Shown piece after piece: positions 1 through 8,832 of a stretch of 32,926 nucleotides of DNA. The DNA is from Candidatus Collierbacteria bacterium. GTDB taxonomy: Bacteria > Patescibacteriota > Microgenomatia > UBA1400 > MFAQ01. A program made the position numbers and the translations under genes. Below the pieces are notes generated by a model. That model was not told the origin of the DNA, did no database searches, and worked only from the letters and a program-made list of their open reading frames with translations. How positions within the stretch are numbered: position 1 is the stretch's first letter; each line of letters begins with the position of its first letter. The DNA is taken from contig CAISER010000021.1 in assembly GCA_903884375.1 (NCBI GenBank), positions 1 to 32,926 of the forward strand, read 5' to 3'.

Positions 1-267
1 ACTACCGGAATACGGCTGTACATTAATATGTTCCAGTTTAAAAAGTTTTTTTCCTCTTTCAATTGCCAAGTTTTCAATCTCGTCCATTACTCCATTCCCC
101 TGATAGTATCTTCTTCCTGGGTACCCTTCGGCATATTTATTGGCCAAAACAGAACCAACAGCTTCCCGTACTGCTCTACTGGCATAGTTCTCAGATGCAA
201 TCAAAGAAAGCGTTTCGTTTTGACGCTTTGCTTCTTTTTCAATCAAACCGGTAATTAAATCATTCAT
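1..267 (-). CDS. glyA: Serine hydroxymethyltransferase, N-terminal part (cut by window edge)
   Basis: This 89-codon reading frame has no stop before the left edge, so it is absent from the ORF track. It starts [16 protein letters not shown] and continues with [20 protein letters not shown] and [15 protein letters not shown], the N-terminal signature of the PLP-dependent SHMT family. SHMT converts serine plus tetrahydrofolate to glycine plus 5,10-methylene-THF in the cytoplasm. That product is the methyl donor used by ThyX, which is also in this window. The PLP-binding lysine lies in the missing part. The start is an ATG at 267; a second ATG at 263 is out of frame. The next gene upstream on the same strand is a dTMP kinase, consistent with a dTTP-supply neighbourhood. 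Confidence 0.95.
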   Translation of the reverse strand, partial: MNDLITGLIEKEAKRQNETLSLIASENYASRAVREAVGSVLANKYAEGYPGRRYYQGNGVMDEIENLAIERGKKLFKLEHINVQPYSGS

Positions 268-308
268 TCCCTAATTTTATCCTACTTCGCCTCAAGAAAT
301 ATCAAATT

Positions 309-935
309 TCATATCATTCCAAATTCTTTCAATACCGATAAGGAATCAATTAACACTTTTTCTTTGCTTTGCGAGGCATCAATGACTCTCCAAAAATCAG
401 GGAAGTTCTCTGCCAGTTCCAAATACGCCTCTCTTACTCGCTTATGAAACTCCAATTCTTTTACATCATATCTATCAGTATCGCTACAACAAGATTTTCG
501 TTGCATTGCCAACTCAGGCAACAAGTCAAAATGCAAAACCAAATCAGGCAACAAACCGTTTGTTGCCATTTTGCTGACTGCCAAAATAATTTCTCTATCA
601 ACCCTTTCACTTCCTTGGTAGGCAAAGGTTGAAAACCAATATCGATCCAAAAAAACTCCTCTTCCGGGTTTTGAACCTTCCAGTATTGGAATTACTTCCA
701 TATTTATCAAATTAGCTCTAGCCGCACTATAGCCAAATAACGATGCCATCGGGTCAATTTCCCAATCATTATGTTGCTGAACCGCTTCTCTCATCGCTTC
801 GCCAAACTCAGTGCCACCTGGTTCACGAAAAAATTTCCACCCTTCCAACTCTTTTTTAATTCCCTCTACTGCTGTCGTCTTCCCGACTCCACTTCCGCCC
901 TCAGCTACCACAAACGGCTTTCTATTTTCTTTCAT
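309..935 (-). CDS. tmk: dTMP (thymidylate) kinase
   Basis: The protein has 208 residues, the usual size for this family. It phosphorylates dTMP to dTDP with ATP. The N-terminus has the P-loop EGGSGVGKTT (about residues 12-21), then the substrate-site motif FREPGGTEFGEAMREA and the DRYWFSTFAYQG segment (DRY-type motif). An Arg/Cys-rich stretch near RKSCCSDTDRYD sits where the LID lies. The P-loop differs from the common EGxDGxGKST form but keeps GKT. A modest Shine-Dalgarno (AAGGA) lies upstream. The start overlaps the 3' end of the 77-aa ORF by 14 nt, suggesting translational coupling, and glyA follows 41 nt downstream. Together with ThyX it would complete a dTMP-to-dTDP route. Confidence 0.9.
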   Translation of the reverse strand: MKENRKPFVVAEGGSGVGKTTAVEGIKKELEGWKFFREPGGTEFGEAMREAVQQHNDWEIDPMASLFGYSAARANLINMEVIPILEGSKPGRGVFLDRYWFSTFAYQGSERVDREIILAVSKMATNGLLPDLVLHFDLLPELAMQRKSCCSDTDRYDVKELEFHKRVREAYLELAENFPDFWRVIDASQSKEKVLIDSLSVLKEFGMI

Positions 936-1155
936 TTTCTGTCCTTTGTATTGCTAAAAAAGTATCCATTATTATTTCGGGCAACTCCGCTTTTGGATCA
1001 TTTACATATTTTCGATATTCAAACAAAACATCCTCCAAAGTAGTCATTACTGCCGTCTCTTTTTTCTTTTCCCGATTCTGCTTTTCCATTTCGCAAACTT
1101 CTCCTTGACCACCTACATATCGTTTATGAAAAATACTTTCAAATTTTTCTGTCAT
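922..1155 (-). CDS. Small hypothetical protein upstream of tmk
   Basis: I do not recognise this 77-aa protein. It is charged, with a Lys/Glu-rich stretch MEKQNREKKKET in the middle, then a predicted helical C-terminus (LEDVLFEYRKYVNDPKAELP). It has no signal peptide or membrane segment. Its stop lies inside the first codons of tmk (14-nt overlap), so it is probably the first gene of a tmk-glyA transcript. No clear Shine-Dalgarno is visible at the ATG. An internal start at the later ATG (MTTLEDVLFEYRKY) is possible and would remove the Lys-rich part. Confidence 0.55.
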   Translation of the reverse strand: MTEKFESIFHKRYVGGQGEVCEMEKQNREKKKETAVMTTLEDVLFEYRKYVNDPKAELPEIIMDTFLAIQRTENERK

Positions 1156-1197
1156 TAACCAACTTAATTCAAATATCCCCTTTTGTCTAGACCGACC

Positions 1198-2475
1198 TTA
1201 AAACTTCATTCCCAAAATACTTCCAAACATCAACAAAACCGCAAGAGTCATCAAACCAAGGGTTATCCAAGCGATTATTTTTCCCCACCAAGTCGTCTTA
1301 TATCTACCCACCACCTTGTTATCGTCAGCCAACGAAATAACCATAGCGATTAAGGGAACCGAAATAACCCCATTAATAATTGCCGAATAATATAAACTTT
1401 TAATCACACTAATTCCTAATAGATTCATTAAGTAACCCAACACTGTAGCTAAAATCAATACTCGATAAAATCCCCGCGCTTGATGATATTTTTTTGACAA
1501 ACCTTCTTTAATATCCAGACCATCAGCTACTGCGTAACTTGCCGAACCTGCCAACACAGGGATAGACACCAAACCAACGCCAACGATTCCCAAAGTCAAT
1601 AATAAATATGCTTCATTCCCAGCGATTGGCCTTAATGCCAACGCCACATCTTGAATTGATTCAATAGCAAAAACTCCCTTCTTGTGTAATGTTGCTGCTG
1701 TGGTAATTAAAATAAAAAAACCAATAATGTTGGAAAACACCATTCCCAATACGGTATCCCAACGCATTAATCTTATTCTGTTAATACCGACTTTTGGATC
1801 TTGATTAAAATCTTTTATTATTTTTTCATCAATTTCTTCTTCGACTTCTTCAGAGGTTTGCCAAAAGAAAAGATAAGGAGAAATTACCGCTCCCAAAAAA
1901 GCGACCATTGTCATCAAATATTTGATATCCAACTGTATTGAGGGAACAAATGAGTATCGCAATATTTGGCTCCAATCTTGCTTAACCATCAAACCCGTAA
2001 CCACATATGCCAAAAGTGATAGACCCAGCCACTTCAAATAGACCACATATTTCTTGTATGGTACCAATACTTCCATTAATAAAACAACAACTGCCAATAC
2101 CAAGAGCCACAAATACACCGGTAAACCAAAAACCATGTTTAATGATGCCGCCATAATTCCTAAATTAGCTCCAATACTAATCGTGTTGGATACAAATAAA
2201 ATTGTTATCGCAATCCACATTAATTCTTTCGACCGATATTTTTTAATTACCCCAGCCAATCCCATTCCGGTAAGCATTCCGATCCGACCACACATTTCTT
2301 GAATCACAATCATAGCCGGTGTCAAAAACACATTTATCCAACTTAGAGCATATCCGTAAACTGTCCCGGCAATAGAATATGTTGTGACACTTACCGGATC
2401 ATCATCTGCAGCTCCAGTAATAAATCCAGGACCAACTTTTTTTAAGATTACTTGTATTTTCTTCCCAAGAGCCAT
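1198..2475 (-). CDS. NRAMP-family divalent metal transporter, non-canonical metal site
   Basis: A polytopic inner-membrane protein with about 11 hydrophobic segments and the SLC11/NRAMP fold signature. TM1 carries GPGFITGAADDDPVSVTTYS where classical NRAMPs have DPGN. TM6 carries GAVISPYLFFWQTSEEVEEE where classical members have the MPH motif. The Asp-Pro of TM1 is kept, but the Asn and the TM6 Met and His are replaced (N to S; M-P-H to S-P-Y). The soft methionine ligand of Mn/Fe transporters is therefore absent, pointing to a divergent subgroup whose substrate cannot be told from sequence and might be Mg or another hard ion. The ORF track starts at 2514. I prefer the ATG at 2475 (MALGKKIQVILKKVGPG), which lies 6 nt after a TATGAT box and fits the family start. 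It is divergent from the GT87-like gene. Confidence 0.85.
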   Translation of the reverse strand: MALGKKIQVILKKVGPGFITGAADDDPVSVTTYSIAGTVYGYALSWINVFLTPAMIVIQEMCGRIGMLTGMGLAGVIKKYRSKELMWIAITILFVSNTISIGANLGIMAASLNMVFGLPVYLWLLVLAVVVLLMEVLVPYKKYVVYLKWLGLSLLAYVVTGLMVKQDWSQILRYSFVPSIQLDIKYLMTMVAFLGAVISPYLFFWQTSEEVEEEIDEKIIKDFNQDPKVGINRIRLMRWDTVLGMVFSNIIGFFILITTAATLHKKGVFAIESIQDVALALRPIAGNEAYLLLTLGIVGVGLVSIPVLAGSASYAVADGLDIKEGLSKKYHQARGFYRVLILATVLGYLMNLLGISVIKSLYYSAIINGVISVPLIAMVISLADDNKVVGRYKTTWWGKIIAWITLGLMTLAVLLMFGSILGMKF

Positions 2476-2521
2476 AGATTCATCATAAAACATAACCAGG
2501 TAATTTGATATCATTAGCCCA

Positions 2522-3565
2522 GTGTATTATCTTTTTCTTCTACCTTTTGTAGTTTTGGCAATCCGTACTCTCATCAGTATCTATTCCTCCTCTCTTCTTG
2601 ATTTTTCCATGTACCTCTCCGCTACCAATTATTTTCTTTCAGGTCACAATCCCTATCTTGCCATTACTCCCCAAGTTTACCCTCCCGCTTTTTTGTATTT
2701 TATGACTCTTTTTGCTTTCATTCCTATAGAGTATGCTCGAGTAATCTATACGTCTCTCTCACTTGTCGCTTTTTTTCTTTCACTTCATCTTCTTCTCAAA
2801 AGATTTTCTTTAAAAATCCAAGTCTTAATTTCTTTTATCGTTTTTCAACTTTTTCCGGTTAAGTTTGCCCTTGCTCAAGGTCAAATAAATTTTTTTGTTC
2901 TTCTAGGCTTTGTGTTAATTTACCGTTTTATGATTCAAAAGAAAGATTTATTAGCTAGTTTGACTCTTGCTATTATTACCATTGCAAAACTTAACCCAAT
3001 TCTTCTTTTATTCTATTTTCTCGTCCTTAAAAAATATCGCCTCATCATCTACTGCCTTGTTACCCTTCTGTTTCTCAATCTTGCTATTGATCTTTCTACA
3101 TCACACAATCTCTTACTTTCCTTTTTCCAAGGTACCTTTTTTCGTACCACCAACCCCCCTCTTGATTACTACAATCAATCCCTCCCCGCTCTACTTTCTC
3201 GTCTAAATCTTTCCTCAATATCAAATAGTGTTGGTGTCTTCTTTCTCTCTATCTCCACCATTTCCTTTATTAAAAATTATTCACAAACCAAAAAATTCTT
3301 CACTTTATTTCTGCTTACTATTCTGCTTATCTCTCCCATTACTTGGCAGCACTATCTTTTCTGGTCCATTCCTGCTTTTTTCTATTTATTTCTTGACAGT
3401 CAAAAACCTCCCTTAATTTTCATTTTTCTTGCTCTTTTGTTAATCAATATCAATTTAAAAAATCCTCTTCCTTTTGGAAACGTCCAACTTATCTACTCCC
3501 ATGCTACCATTGGCTTATTTCTTCTCTATATTCTCGTCCTCAAATCCAAACCGAAATCCTCATAA
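2522..3565 (+). CDS. GT87-like (DUF2029) membrane glycosyltransferase
   Basis: A 347-aa, very hydrophobic protein with about nine or ten membrane segments and a few lumenal motifs. These match the GT-C/GT87 style: DFSMYLSATNYFLSGHNPY near the N-terminus (Asp after TM1, then GxNPY), VYPPAFLY, the QGQINFF motif around residue 120, AKLNP and a DYYNQSLPAL loop. GT87 enzymes transfer sugars from polyprenyl-phosphate donors on the outer face of the membrane, typically mannose or arabinose. The acceptor here is unknown. The start is a GTG at 2522, 7 nt after a TATCAT box with no Shine-Dalgarno. The start region faces the NRAMP gene head to head. The coding strand is strongly T-rich, as expected for a hydrophobic protein. 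Confidence 0.75.
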   Translation: MYYLFLLPFVVLAIRTLISIYSSSLLDFSMYLSATNYFLSGHNPYLAITPQVYPPAFLYFMTLFAFIPIEYARVIYTSLSLVAFFLSLHLLLKRFSLKIQVLISFIVFQLFPVKFALAQGQINFFVLLGFVLIYRFMIQKKDLLASLTLAIITIAKLNPILLLFYFLVLKKYRLIIYCLVTLLFLNLAIDLSTSHNLLLSFFQGTFFRTTNPPLDYYNQSLPALLSRLNLSSISNSVGVFFLSISTISFIKNYSQTKKFFTLFLLTILLISPITWQHYLFWSIPAFFYLFLDSQKPPLIFIFLALLLININLKNPLPFGNVQLIYSHATIGLFLLYILVLKSKPKSS

Positions 3566-3625
3566 ATAATAATTCTTCCTTTTTGGCTATCCATTAATCG
3601 AACGTTTATATACAAATATCGCTAT

Positions 3626-3653
3626 AAAAAAATCCCCCGGTATTAGCGGGGGA
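3626..3653 (-). terminator. Intrinsic terminator after thyX
   Basis: Perfect 7-bp stem TCCCCCG/CGGGGGA with a 7-nt loop. On the minus strand it is followed by seven T residues. It lies just past the thyX stop codon. On the plus strand it is followed by only a few A residues, so it is oriented for thyX; it may also stop readthrough from the GT87-like gene. Confidence 0.85.
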
Positions 3654-3659
3654 AAAATC

Positions 3660-4544
3660 TTAAACTTTTGAGTGTAAAGAGGCAAGAGCCGGTGTTCCGT
3701 CAGCCAACTTCACCGTTTTGTAATCACTAAGAATATTCGGCAAAAATGGTTGCAAACAAAGAAAAACGTTATACACAACTCGACGGATTTCGATTTCGGC
3801 ATGTTCACTAACTCTTTGTTCAATAATATTCCGCCATGCTCTAACATTCCCTGTAATGATTATTGGCGCCTCAGTTTCATTTGGAAGAATTGCCCGGGAA
3901 CATTGCTGAATTTTCTTTTTTAAATCTGTTTTTCTTTCTGCCGAAAGAATTTCTTCGCCACTTTTCTGCTTGTTAAGCAAATAATCGGTCGTCCAGACAT
4001 ATTCATTTTTACAAGCATCAATTCTGTCCAAGAAATATGTATGCAGTGCCATATTATTAACAAATTCAGGCCTTTCAACAAAACGCAGGGTTGCTTCTCC
4101 TACATATCTCTGAGACACTTGAGAAAACCCGCATCCTGCTCGGTGGCGGACAATTTCGTGAGTAAAACTACGACTCACTCCCCAGATTGCCATCGTAAAA
4201 TTTGCATGTTCCATAATACTGCCGTGTTTATGCAATTTGATATTTTCAAAATACTGTTCGGCGTTATTATTCCAGGTTCTTTCGGGACCAAAGGCGAGAT
4301 AACACCACTGTCCTGCGGTTTTCGATAATTCTTCTGCCGAACTCAGCTTAATCGAATCATCTAAATACTTCAAAAAACCAAGTTCTTCAGGAAAACCTTC
4401 AAGGAAATTTGCCAAACCGGAAATATCTACTTCTGGTCGTCCTATCATTGCCATTCCTGGTGTCCTTAAATATTTCACTTTCTGAGTAGTTTCAAATACC
4501 TCAGAACCAATATACGGGAAACCACTTTTGGTATAGCTGATCAT
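3660..4544 (-). CDS. thyX: Flavin-dependent thymidylate synthase
   Basis: The protein has 294 aa from the chosen ATG. ThyX methylates dUMP to dTMP using methylene-THF and FAD with NAD(P)H. The signature region reads FTHEIVRHRAGCGFSQVSQR: the RHR triad, then a Ser followed by QRY. Here RHR and the Ser are separated by eight residues instead of the textbook seven (RHRx7S). The stretch HGSIMEHANFTM before it matches the conserved substrate region of the family. No ThyA is visible in this window. The ORF track begins at a GTG (4550). The ATG at 4544 has AAGGAG seven nt upstream and is preferred. The upstream leader reads GAACTTTAAAAAGGAGAG, shared in style with other SD-led genes here. It forms its own unit with a strong terminator. 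Confidence 0.93.
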   Translation of the reverse strand: MISYTKSGFPYIGSEVFETTQKVKYLRTPGMAMIGRPEVDISGLANFLEGFPEELGFLKYLDDSIKLSSAEELSKTAGQWCYLAFGPERTWNNNAEQYFENIKLHKHGSIMEHANFTMAIWGVSRSFTHEIVRHRAGCGFSQVSQRYVGEATLRFVERPEFVNNMALHTYFLDRIDACKNEYVWTTDYLLNKQKSGEEILSAERKTDLKKKIQQCSRAILPNETEAPIIITGNVRAWRNIIEQRVSEHAEIEIRRVVYNVFLCLQPFLPNILSDYKTVKLADGTPALASLHSKV

Positions 4545-4595
4545 TCTCACTCTCCTTTTTAAAGTTCGGTTGGCTGTAATTTTACACCAATAAAA

Positions 4596-4617
4596 TGCCC
4601 CGAGACAAATCGGGGCA
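4596..4617 (-). terminator. Intrinsic terminator after the 169-aa gene
   Basis: Perfect 8-bp stem TGCCCCGA/TCGGGGCA with a 6-nt loop, followed on the minus strand by TTTTATT. It lies about 10 nt past the stop of the unknown 169-aa gene and separates it from thyX. Confidence 0.8.
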
Positions 4618-4627
4618 ATAAATTAAC

Positions 4628-5137
4628 TTACACTAGCTTAAACGTCCTTTCGGCCATTTTATGACCTACTCTTCCTTTCCCTAAAATATGTGCGTGGCTT
4701 ATCACCTTGAGTTCTTCTTTGGGATGCCAATCTCCCAGATAATACTGCACAAAGAAGGCATCACTGTCTTCACCGTCTGCCACTTTGTCCAGCGATTCTG
4801 CCGGTAGATTTTTGGGGATATCATCCAACTCGTATGTCTCATCCAAACGGTCAACCGGACGAACCACACCGTAGTGTTTCTCGAATGGATTAAGTTCGGG
4901 ATAAAGCTTTGCAAAATCAATCCAAAAGTTATATCCCAACGGCTTCAAGGTTTCATCGACCTTGATAATGACCTTAAAGGGGAAGACGTCAATACTTCCG
5001 ATTACTACATTTTCCAGGAAGTTACATATATAAACTTGATCACTATTGTTTTTATATATCACCCATGGAAGATGAAAAATATTCACCTCTTCAATATATT
5101 TTGTGCCTTTTGGCATTGGAAAAATCACCTGAAACAT
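4628..5137 (-). CDS. Hypothetical protein, 169 aa
   Basis: I do not recognise this protein. It appears soluble, with no signal peptide or membrane helix. It is rich in aromatic and beta-prone residues in the first half (VIFPMPKGTKYIEEVNIFHL) and acidic in the middle (DRLDETYELDDIP). The C-terminus is basic (GKGRVGHKMAERTFKLV). The start is well set by AGGAGG four nt before the ATG. The gene is a single unit: the Shine-Dalgarno leader is in the 80-nt gap after topA and a perfect terminator follows. It is thus probably expressed separately from thyX and topA. No function is proposed. Confidence 0.75.
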   Translation of the reverse strand: MFQVIFPMPKGTKYIEEVNIFHLPWVIYKNNSDQVYICNFLENVVIGSIDVFPFKVIIKVDETLKPLGYNFWIDFAKLYPELNPFEKHYGVVRPVDRLDETYELDDIPKNLPAESLDKVADGEDSDAFFVQYYLGDWHPKEELKVISHAHILGKGRVGHKMAERTFKLV

Positions 5138-5219
5138 AAATCCTCCTCACAATAGAATTGTAACGTTCTTAATCGTGGCTATTTTACGTCTTACTTCTTC
5201 AAATGTCAATCCTATAGGC

Positions 5220-7229
5220 TTATTCCCCCACTTCTTCCTTCTTTACTCCAGGTTTGTGCCAACTGGCCCAAGTGCAATTTGGATAGTCCTCACAGCCATA
5301 AAAGTCCCTGCCTGTTCTGGTCTTTTTCAAAACAACCCTTTTGCCACATTTCTCACAGCTTACTCCATCCACATACTCGATATACGGAGCCGTATATTTG
5401 CACTCCGGATAACGGGAACAAGATAAAAATTTGCCATACTTGCCATCACGGATTACTACATCACCCTCTTTGCAGGTGGGACACTTTTCTCCAGTACTAA
5501 CTGTCGGGACACCAACTCTTGCACTATCTTTATCCACTTTAATTAATTTCTCACTAAATGCTCCCCAAAATTGACTTAGCATTTTATTCCATTTTAGTTT
5601 TCCCTCAGCTATCTCGTCCAGTTCATTCTCCATCTTGGCCGTAAACTCATAATCCATCTGAATCGGAAAATTATCCATCAAAAAATCTACCACGGCCATA
5701 CCAATTGATGTTGGCACAAATTTTCTTTCTTTTTGATCAACATAACGTCTGTCAATAATGGTGGAAATAATCGCTGCATAAGTTGACGGACGGCCAATTC
5801 CCCTCTTTTCCAACTCTTTGATAAGTGAAGCATCATTGTATCTTGCTGGTGGCTGAGTAAATTTTTGTTCTCCATTAACCTTCTTTTTATCTATTTTTTC
5901 TCCATTTTCCAGTATCGGCAATACTTGTTGTTCATCTTTGTTTTTTTCCTTTAAAAACAACTTCTTCCAACCATCGAATTTGATAACTGCTCCATTGGCA
6001 GTTAACTCGTTATCTCCGGCACCGACCACTACTTTGGTGTCGTCAAATACTGCGTCGGCCATCTGGCAACCAATAGTTCTTCTCCAAATCAGCGAATAAA
6101 GCTTTTCTTGATCGTGAGCCATTTCTTGACCAATAAATTTATCAGGCGAAACTTCAATATGTGTTGGCCGAACCGCTTCGTGGGCTTCCTGTGCCACCAC
6201 TTTTCCGGCTGTTTTATATATTCTTGGTGTAGCTGGTAAATACTTTGCTCCATAAATATCTTCAATATATTTTCTAACAGCCTCAAGTGCTACGGGAGCT
6301 AAATTAAAAGAATCAGTACGATGATAAGTAATATCACCTTGTTCATATAATTTTTGCGCCACATTCATGGTTTTCTTAGCCGACCAAGACAATACATTTG
6401 CTGCCGCTTGTTGCAACGTTGAGGTTTTAAATGGTGGATGCGGGTACGCTTTTCGTTCTGACTTTTTAACATTTAAAACCACATAATCGGCGTTTTCCAA
6501 CTCCGATAAAATCTTTTTAGCTGTTTCACTATCGTGTACTTCCGCTCTCTTACCGCCAATTTTGGCTAACTCAATCTCAAACAACTCTCCTTTTTTTGTC
6601 TCCACCGTAACCAAAATCTGCCAATACTCAACCGGCTTAAATTTATCTATCTCACGCTCACGTTCGACAATCAGACGCACCGCCACGCTTTGGACTCTTC
6701 CTGCCGAAAGACCACGACGCACCTTTTTCCATAATATTGGCGAAAGCTTGTAACCCACCAACCGATCTAGGAAACGCCTGGCTTGTTGAGCATCAACCAA
6801 GTTCATATCTATGTCTCTCGGATGCTCTAAAGCCTCCAAAATGGCTTCCTTGGTAATCGAGTGAAATGCAATACGTTTAAACTTCAGTTTCTCTTTTTTG
6901 GCAATCCTTCGAGAATCCATCAAGATATGCTCCACATGCCAAGCAATAGCTTCACCTTCACGATCAGGATCGGAAGCCAGAATAATCTCATCAGCCTTAG
7001 TTGCCGCATCCTCAAGTTTCTTCACCTGTTCTCCCTTACCTTCCATCAGCTCATACGAGGGTTTAAACTCATACTCTCCTTTTCCTTCTTCTTTTATTTC
7101 AATTCCAAACTTGCTCTTAGGCAAATCACGTACATGTCCCATCGAAGCCATGATTTGGTAATCCGAGCCTAAATACTTTCCTAAACTTTTTGTTTTGGTT
7201 GGAGACTCAACAATAATTAATTTATGCAT
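5220..7229 (-). CDS. topA: DNA topoisomerase I (type IA)
   Basis: The 669-aa protein relaxes negative supercoils through a 5'-phosphotyrosine intermediate. The TOPRIM domain starts at the N-terminus (KLIIVESPTKTKSLGKYLG) and contains the acidic ASDPDREGEAIAWH motif. The catalytic tyrosine is Y302 in DITYHRTDSFN; the usual Met after Tyr is His here. The GRPSTYAAIISTI motif and the central gate region are present. The C-terminus carries two tetracysteine zinc-ribbon motifs: CPTCKEGDVVIRDGKYGKFL with CSRYPEC, and CEKCGKRVVLKK with CEDYPNC. Two ribbons is fewer than the E. coli enzyme but common in shorter bacterial TopA. The ATG is preceded by a weak AAGAG and an AT-rich -10-like stretch. Confidence 0.97.
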   Translation of the reverse strand: MHKLIIVESPTKTKSLGKYLGSDYQIMASMGHVRDLPKSKFGIEIKEEGKGEYEFKPSYELMEGKGEQVKKLEDAATKADEIILASDPDREGEAIAWHVEHILMDSRRIAKKEKLKFKRIAFHSITKEAILEALEHPRDIDMNLVDAQQARRFLDRLVGYKLSPILWKKVRRGLSAGRVQSVAVRLIVEREREIDKFKPVEYWQILVTVETKKGELFEIELAKIGGKRAEVHDSETAKKILSELENADYVVLNVKKSERKAYPHPPFKTSTLQQAAANVLSWSAKKTMNVAQKLYEQGDITYHRTDSFNLAPVALEAVRKYIEDIYGAKYLPATPRIYKTAGKVVAQEAHEAVRPTHIEVSPDKFIGQEMAHDQEKLYSLIWRRTIGCQMADAVFDDTKVVVGAGDNELTANGAVIKFDGWKKLFLKEKNKDEQQVLPILENGEKIDKKKVNGEQKFTQPPARYNDASLIKELEKRGIGRPSTYAAIISTIIDRRYVDQKERKFVPTSIGMAVVDFLMDNFPIQMDYEFTAKMENELDEIAEGKLKWNKMLSQFWGAFSEKLIKVDKDSARVGVPTVSTGEKCPTCKEGDVVIRDGKYGKFLSCSRYPECKYTAPYIEYVDGVSCEKCGKRVVLKKTRTGRDFYGCEDYPNCTWASWHKPGVKKEEVGE

Positions 7230-7313
7230 TACTCTTAAAAATATACAGTAAAAACAACCTGGGCATTTTACTACATTCCATTAAACCAAAAAAATACCCT
7301 CTCGGCTACCATC

Positions 7314-8831
7314 TTATTTCAAAAACAAAGGCACCAGCTCTTTGGCAATTGGTGCCGCCACAGTGCTACCCTCACCACCTTCCTCAACCAAAACAGTCAC
7401 CACCACCCAATCTTTGACATTACTTCCGACAGGAATGACCATTGTCAGCCAAGCGTTAGGTAAAGTATCTTCTCCTCCTTTTTGGGCTGTACCTGTTTTG
7501 CAATATATTTTTCCACCATATTCATACAAAGGATATGCCGTTCCCCCGTGACTACAAGCGGCCATCATTCCCTCCAGTATCGTTTTTCTATTTTGTTCAC
7601 CAATTTTCAAATCAACACAGCTCGAACTTCCCACAATTCTGGGTGGACATTTAATTCCCGAAATTACCGCAGCAGTCATCATATTAATTTGTAGTGGAGT
7701 TGCCATCACATCACCCTGTCCTATTGCCAAGTGATAAGTATTTCCCAAAAACCATTTTGTTCCCAAACTTTTTTCTCTCCAGTAAGGAGATGGCATAAAA
7801 CCCGACGACTCTCCCGGCAAATCAATTCCTGTCTTTTCACCTAAACCGAACTTTTTACTCCAGTAAACCAGCTTATCTACCCCAATCGCTTCTCCAATTT
7901 TATAAAAGAAAATATCATTACTTCGAGCAATTGCTTTAACTACATTTATTTTGCCCTCTGTCTGGCCGTATTTATCCAATAGCCAGTTTCCATAACGATA
8001 ATCACCAATCACAATCTCTCCACTATCTTCGATTAAACTATCCTTTACTATTTTCCCTTCTTCCAAAGATGTCAACGCTGGAACCAATTTATAAACCGAA
8101 CCAGGAGCAAAATCCCCTGATAATGCTCGATTAAACAATGGTTTTTTTAAATCGTCTTTTAATAAATCATTAACTTCTTTATAATCTCCGCCAAAATCGC
8201 TTCTCTTGCCATTCTCCACAAATAAATTGGAATCGTATGAAGGCGTCGATACCAAGGCCAACACTTTTCCATCCACCGTTGTTGCCACCACTGCCCCGCT
8301 TTTACCAACTTTAGTTAATGCATTTTTTAAACTCGAAAAGGCCATTTGTTGTACCGATAAATCGATATTAGTCACTAAGTTTTCTCCCGGCACCGGCTCT
8401 TTTCGAACAATCTCCGTTCTTCTTGTCCCCTGGGCGGTTTCTTCCACAACTGTTTCTCCAGCAATTCCCGCCAGTCTATTTTGATACTCACTCTCCAAAC
8501 CTGTCTTGCCAACTAATATCTCTCCGTTTTCTCCAACCTCGGAAGGTTTCCCGATATATCCAACTAGTCCAGCCGCTATCTCTCCCATTGGATAATACCG
8601 TACTAAACTCCCGTTATTATCAATATTCATCGCCAAGTATTTTCCGTTTTTATCACTGATTACTCCCCGTTTTGCCGATATGAGTTCTGTTTTAACCATG
8701 TTTCCTTTCGCCAAATCCGAAAAATGACCTCCCATAAAGACTGTTAAAAAAAACACTCTTGAAAATCCTAAAGCAAACAACAAAATCAAAACAATTCCAG
8801 CTGATACATACTGTTTGTTCTCGCTCATCAT
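7314..8831 (-). CDS. mrdA: Penicillin-binding protein 2 (class B transpeptidase)
   Basis: A 505-aa monofunctional transpeptidase that cross-links peptidoglycan during elongation. It has one N-terminal membrane anchor (SAGIVLILLFALGFSRVFFL), a dimerisation/pedestal domain with LISAKRGVISDKNGKYLAMN, then the penicillin-binding domain. Active-site motifs are visible: SxxK as APGSVYKL (S245, K248), SxN as ARSNDIFFY, and KTG at K445 (YCKTGTAQKGG). It is shorter than E. coli PBP2 (about 630 aa). The start lies one nt after the MreD-like stop, so the two are translationally coupled. With MreB and MreC nearby it belongs to the Rod-type elongation complex. No RodA is seen in the window. The gene symbol is assigned by family and context. 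Confidence 0.92.
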   Translation of the reverse strand: MMSENKQYVSAGIVLILLFALGFSRVFFLTVFMGGHFSDLAKGNMVKTELISAKRGVISDKNGKYLAMNIDNNGSLVRYYPMGEIAAGLVGYIGKPSEVGENGEILVGKTGLESEYQNRLAGIAGETVVEETAQGTRRTEIVRKEPVPGENLVTNIDLSVQQMAFSSLKNALTKVGKSGAVVATTVDGKVLALVSTPSYDSNLFVENGKRSDFGGDYKEVNDLLKDDLKKPLFNRALSGDFAPGSVYKLVPALTSLEEGKIVKDSLIEDSGEIVIGDYRYGNWLLDKYGQTEGKINVVKAIARSNDIFFYKIGEAIGVDKLVYWSKKFGLGEKTGIDLPGESSGFMPSPYWREKSLGTKWFLGNTYHLAIGQGDVMATPLQINMMTAAVISGIKCPPRIVGSSSCVDLKIGEQNRKTILEGMMAACSHGGTAYPLYEYGGKIYCKTGTAQKGGEDTLPNAWLTMVIPVGSNVKDWVVVTVLVEEGGEGSTVAAPIAKELVPLFLK

Positions 8832-8832
8832 G

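Noticed and set aside
6861-7172. Plus-strand ORFs inside topA (103 and 87 aa)
   Set aside because: They are antisense shadows of a clearly conserved coding region with no start signals of their own.
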